From: Thermoflexales bacterium
GTDB lineage: Bacteria > Chloroflexota > Anaerolineae > S140-20
Direction of reading: 5' to 3'
DNA: 5,694 nucleotides
Assembly: GCA_015484715.1 (NCBI GenBank)
Contig: WFUY01000092.1
Coordinates: 1 to 5,694, forward strand
Positions 5,545-5,694 of the stretch are shown here, one piece after another (position 1 is the first letter of the stretch; each line of letters starts with the position of its first letter). Under the pieces are notes generated by a model, which saw only the letters and a list, made by a program, of their open reading frames with translations, made no database searches and was not told the DNA's origin. A program made the position numbers and the translations under genes.

Positions 5545-5648
5545 AACACGAATGACACGGATGCAACGGATGGACACAGATTTTCTGGAAAAACACCTGG
5601 AAAGTACCGGTGTTCATCCGTCCCATCCGCGTTCATCCGTGTCCCATT
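5540..5648. repeat. Imperfect inverted-repeat unit 4, overlapping the GxxExxY stop codon
   Basis: It starts GATAGAACACG, whose TAG (5542-5544) is the stop codon of the GxxExxY gene, and ends GTCCCATT. Left-arm modules (ACACGAATG, ACACGGATG) and right-arm modules (TTCATCCGT, CCCATCCGC) are arranged as in units 1-3, but the centre (about 5581-5608) differs. Confidence 0.8.
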
Positions 5649-5694
5649 GATAGACCACGAATGACACGAGCACAACGGACGGACACAGATTTTC
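5649..5694. repeat. Left arm of a further repeat unit, cut by the window end
   Basis: It begins GATAGACCACGAATGACACG straight after the CCCATT of unit 4 and runs to the end at GATTTTC, matching the left arm of unit 4. The array continues beyond the window. Confidence 0.7.

Noticed and set aside
5092..5577. Minus-strand open frame opposite the GxxExxY gene, beginning with IRCIRVIRV-like sequence
   Set aside because: The start comes from translated repeat modules and the rest is antisense to a recognised gene. Such peptides are typical false proteins of this repeat family.

Overview
The window is a GC-rich bacterial segment. Its gene content (a large class III cyclase with a membrane-embedded N-terminus, a dodecahaem cytochrome c, and a GxxExxY protein set among short dispersed palindromic repeats) looks most like Chloroflexota (Anaerolineae, Ardenticatenia or Caldilineae type). 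That placement is an impression from protein style, not a proof.

Layout. Bases 1-4536 carry five genes on the minus strand, read from high to low coordinates. A 2x[4Fe-4S] ferredoxin (4255-4536) comes first, then an FAD/NAD(P)-binding oxidoreductase (2926-4245), a five-helix membrane protein with histidine spacing typical of a dihaem cytochrome b (2121-2918), and a membrane-anchored cytochrome c with 12 CxxCH motifs (1085-2107). The gaps inside this set are 9, 7 and 13 nt, and two ribosome binding sites overlap the preceding stop codon. After an 80-nt gap with a small hairpin comes a membrane adenylate/guanylate cyclase homologue (1-1004) that runs off the window. Bases 4537-5145 hold no gene. 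They contain the presumed operon promoter, a striking set of four 11-bp-phased GTTAA direct repeats, a 12-bp palindrome, and three full plus one half copy of a ~100-bp imperfect inverted repeat. A plus-strand GxxExxY (PD-(D/E)xK-like) gene occupies 5146-5544. It is followed at once by one more full repeat copy and a copy cut by the window end.

How the genes may work together (inference). The ferredoxin and flavoprotein have no export signal or membrane helix. The b-type protein has two histidine pairs, one near each membrane face, and the dodecahaem cytochrome is anchored with its haems outside. Together they could form a wire from NAD(P)H or reduced ferredoxin in the cytoplasm, through the membrane, to an extracytoplasmic acceptor. 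I do not recognise this exact four-gene combination as a named complex, and it is the best candidate here for an undescribed system. The tandem 11-bp repeats suggest control of the operon by an OmpR/PhoB-family response regulator. The repeat array around the GxxExxY gene is a separate, possibly mobile, unit.
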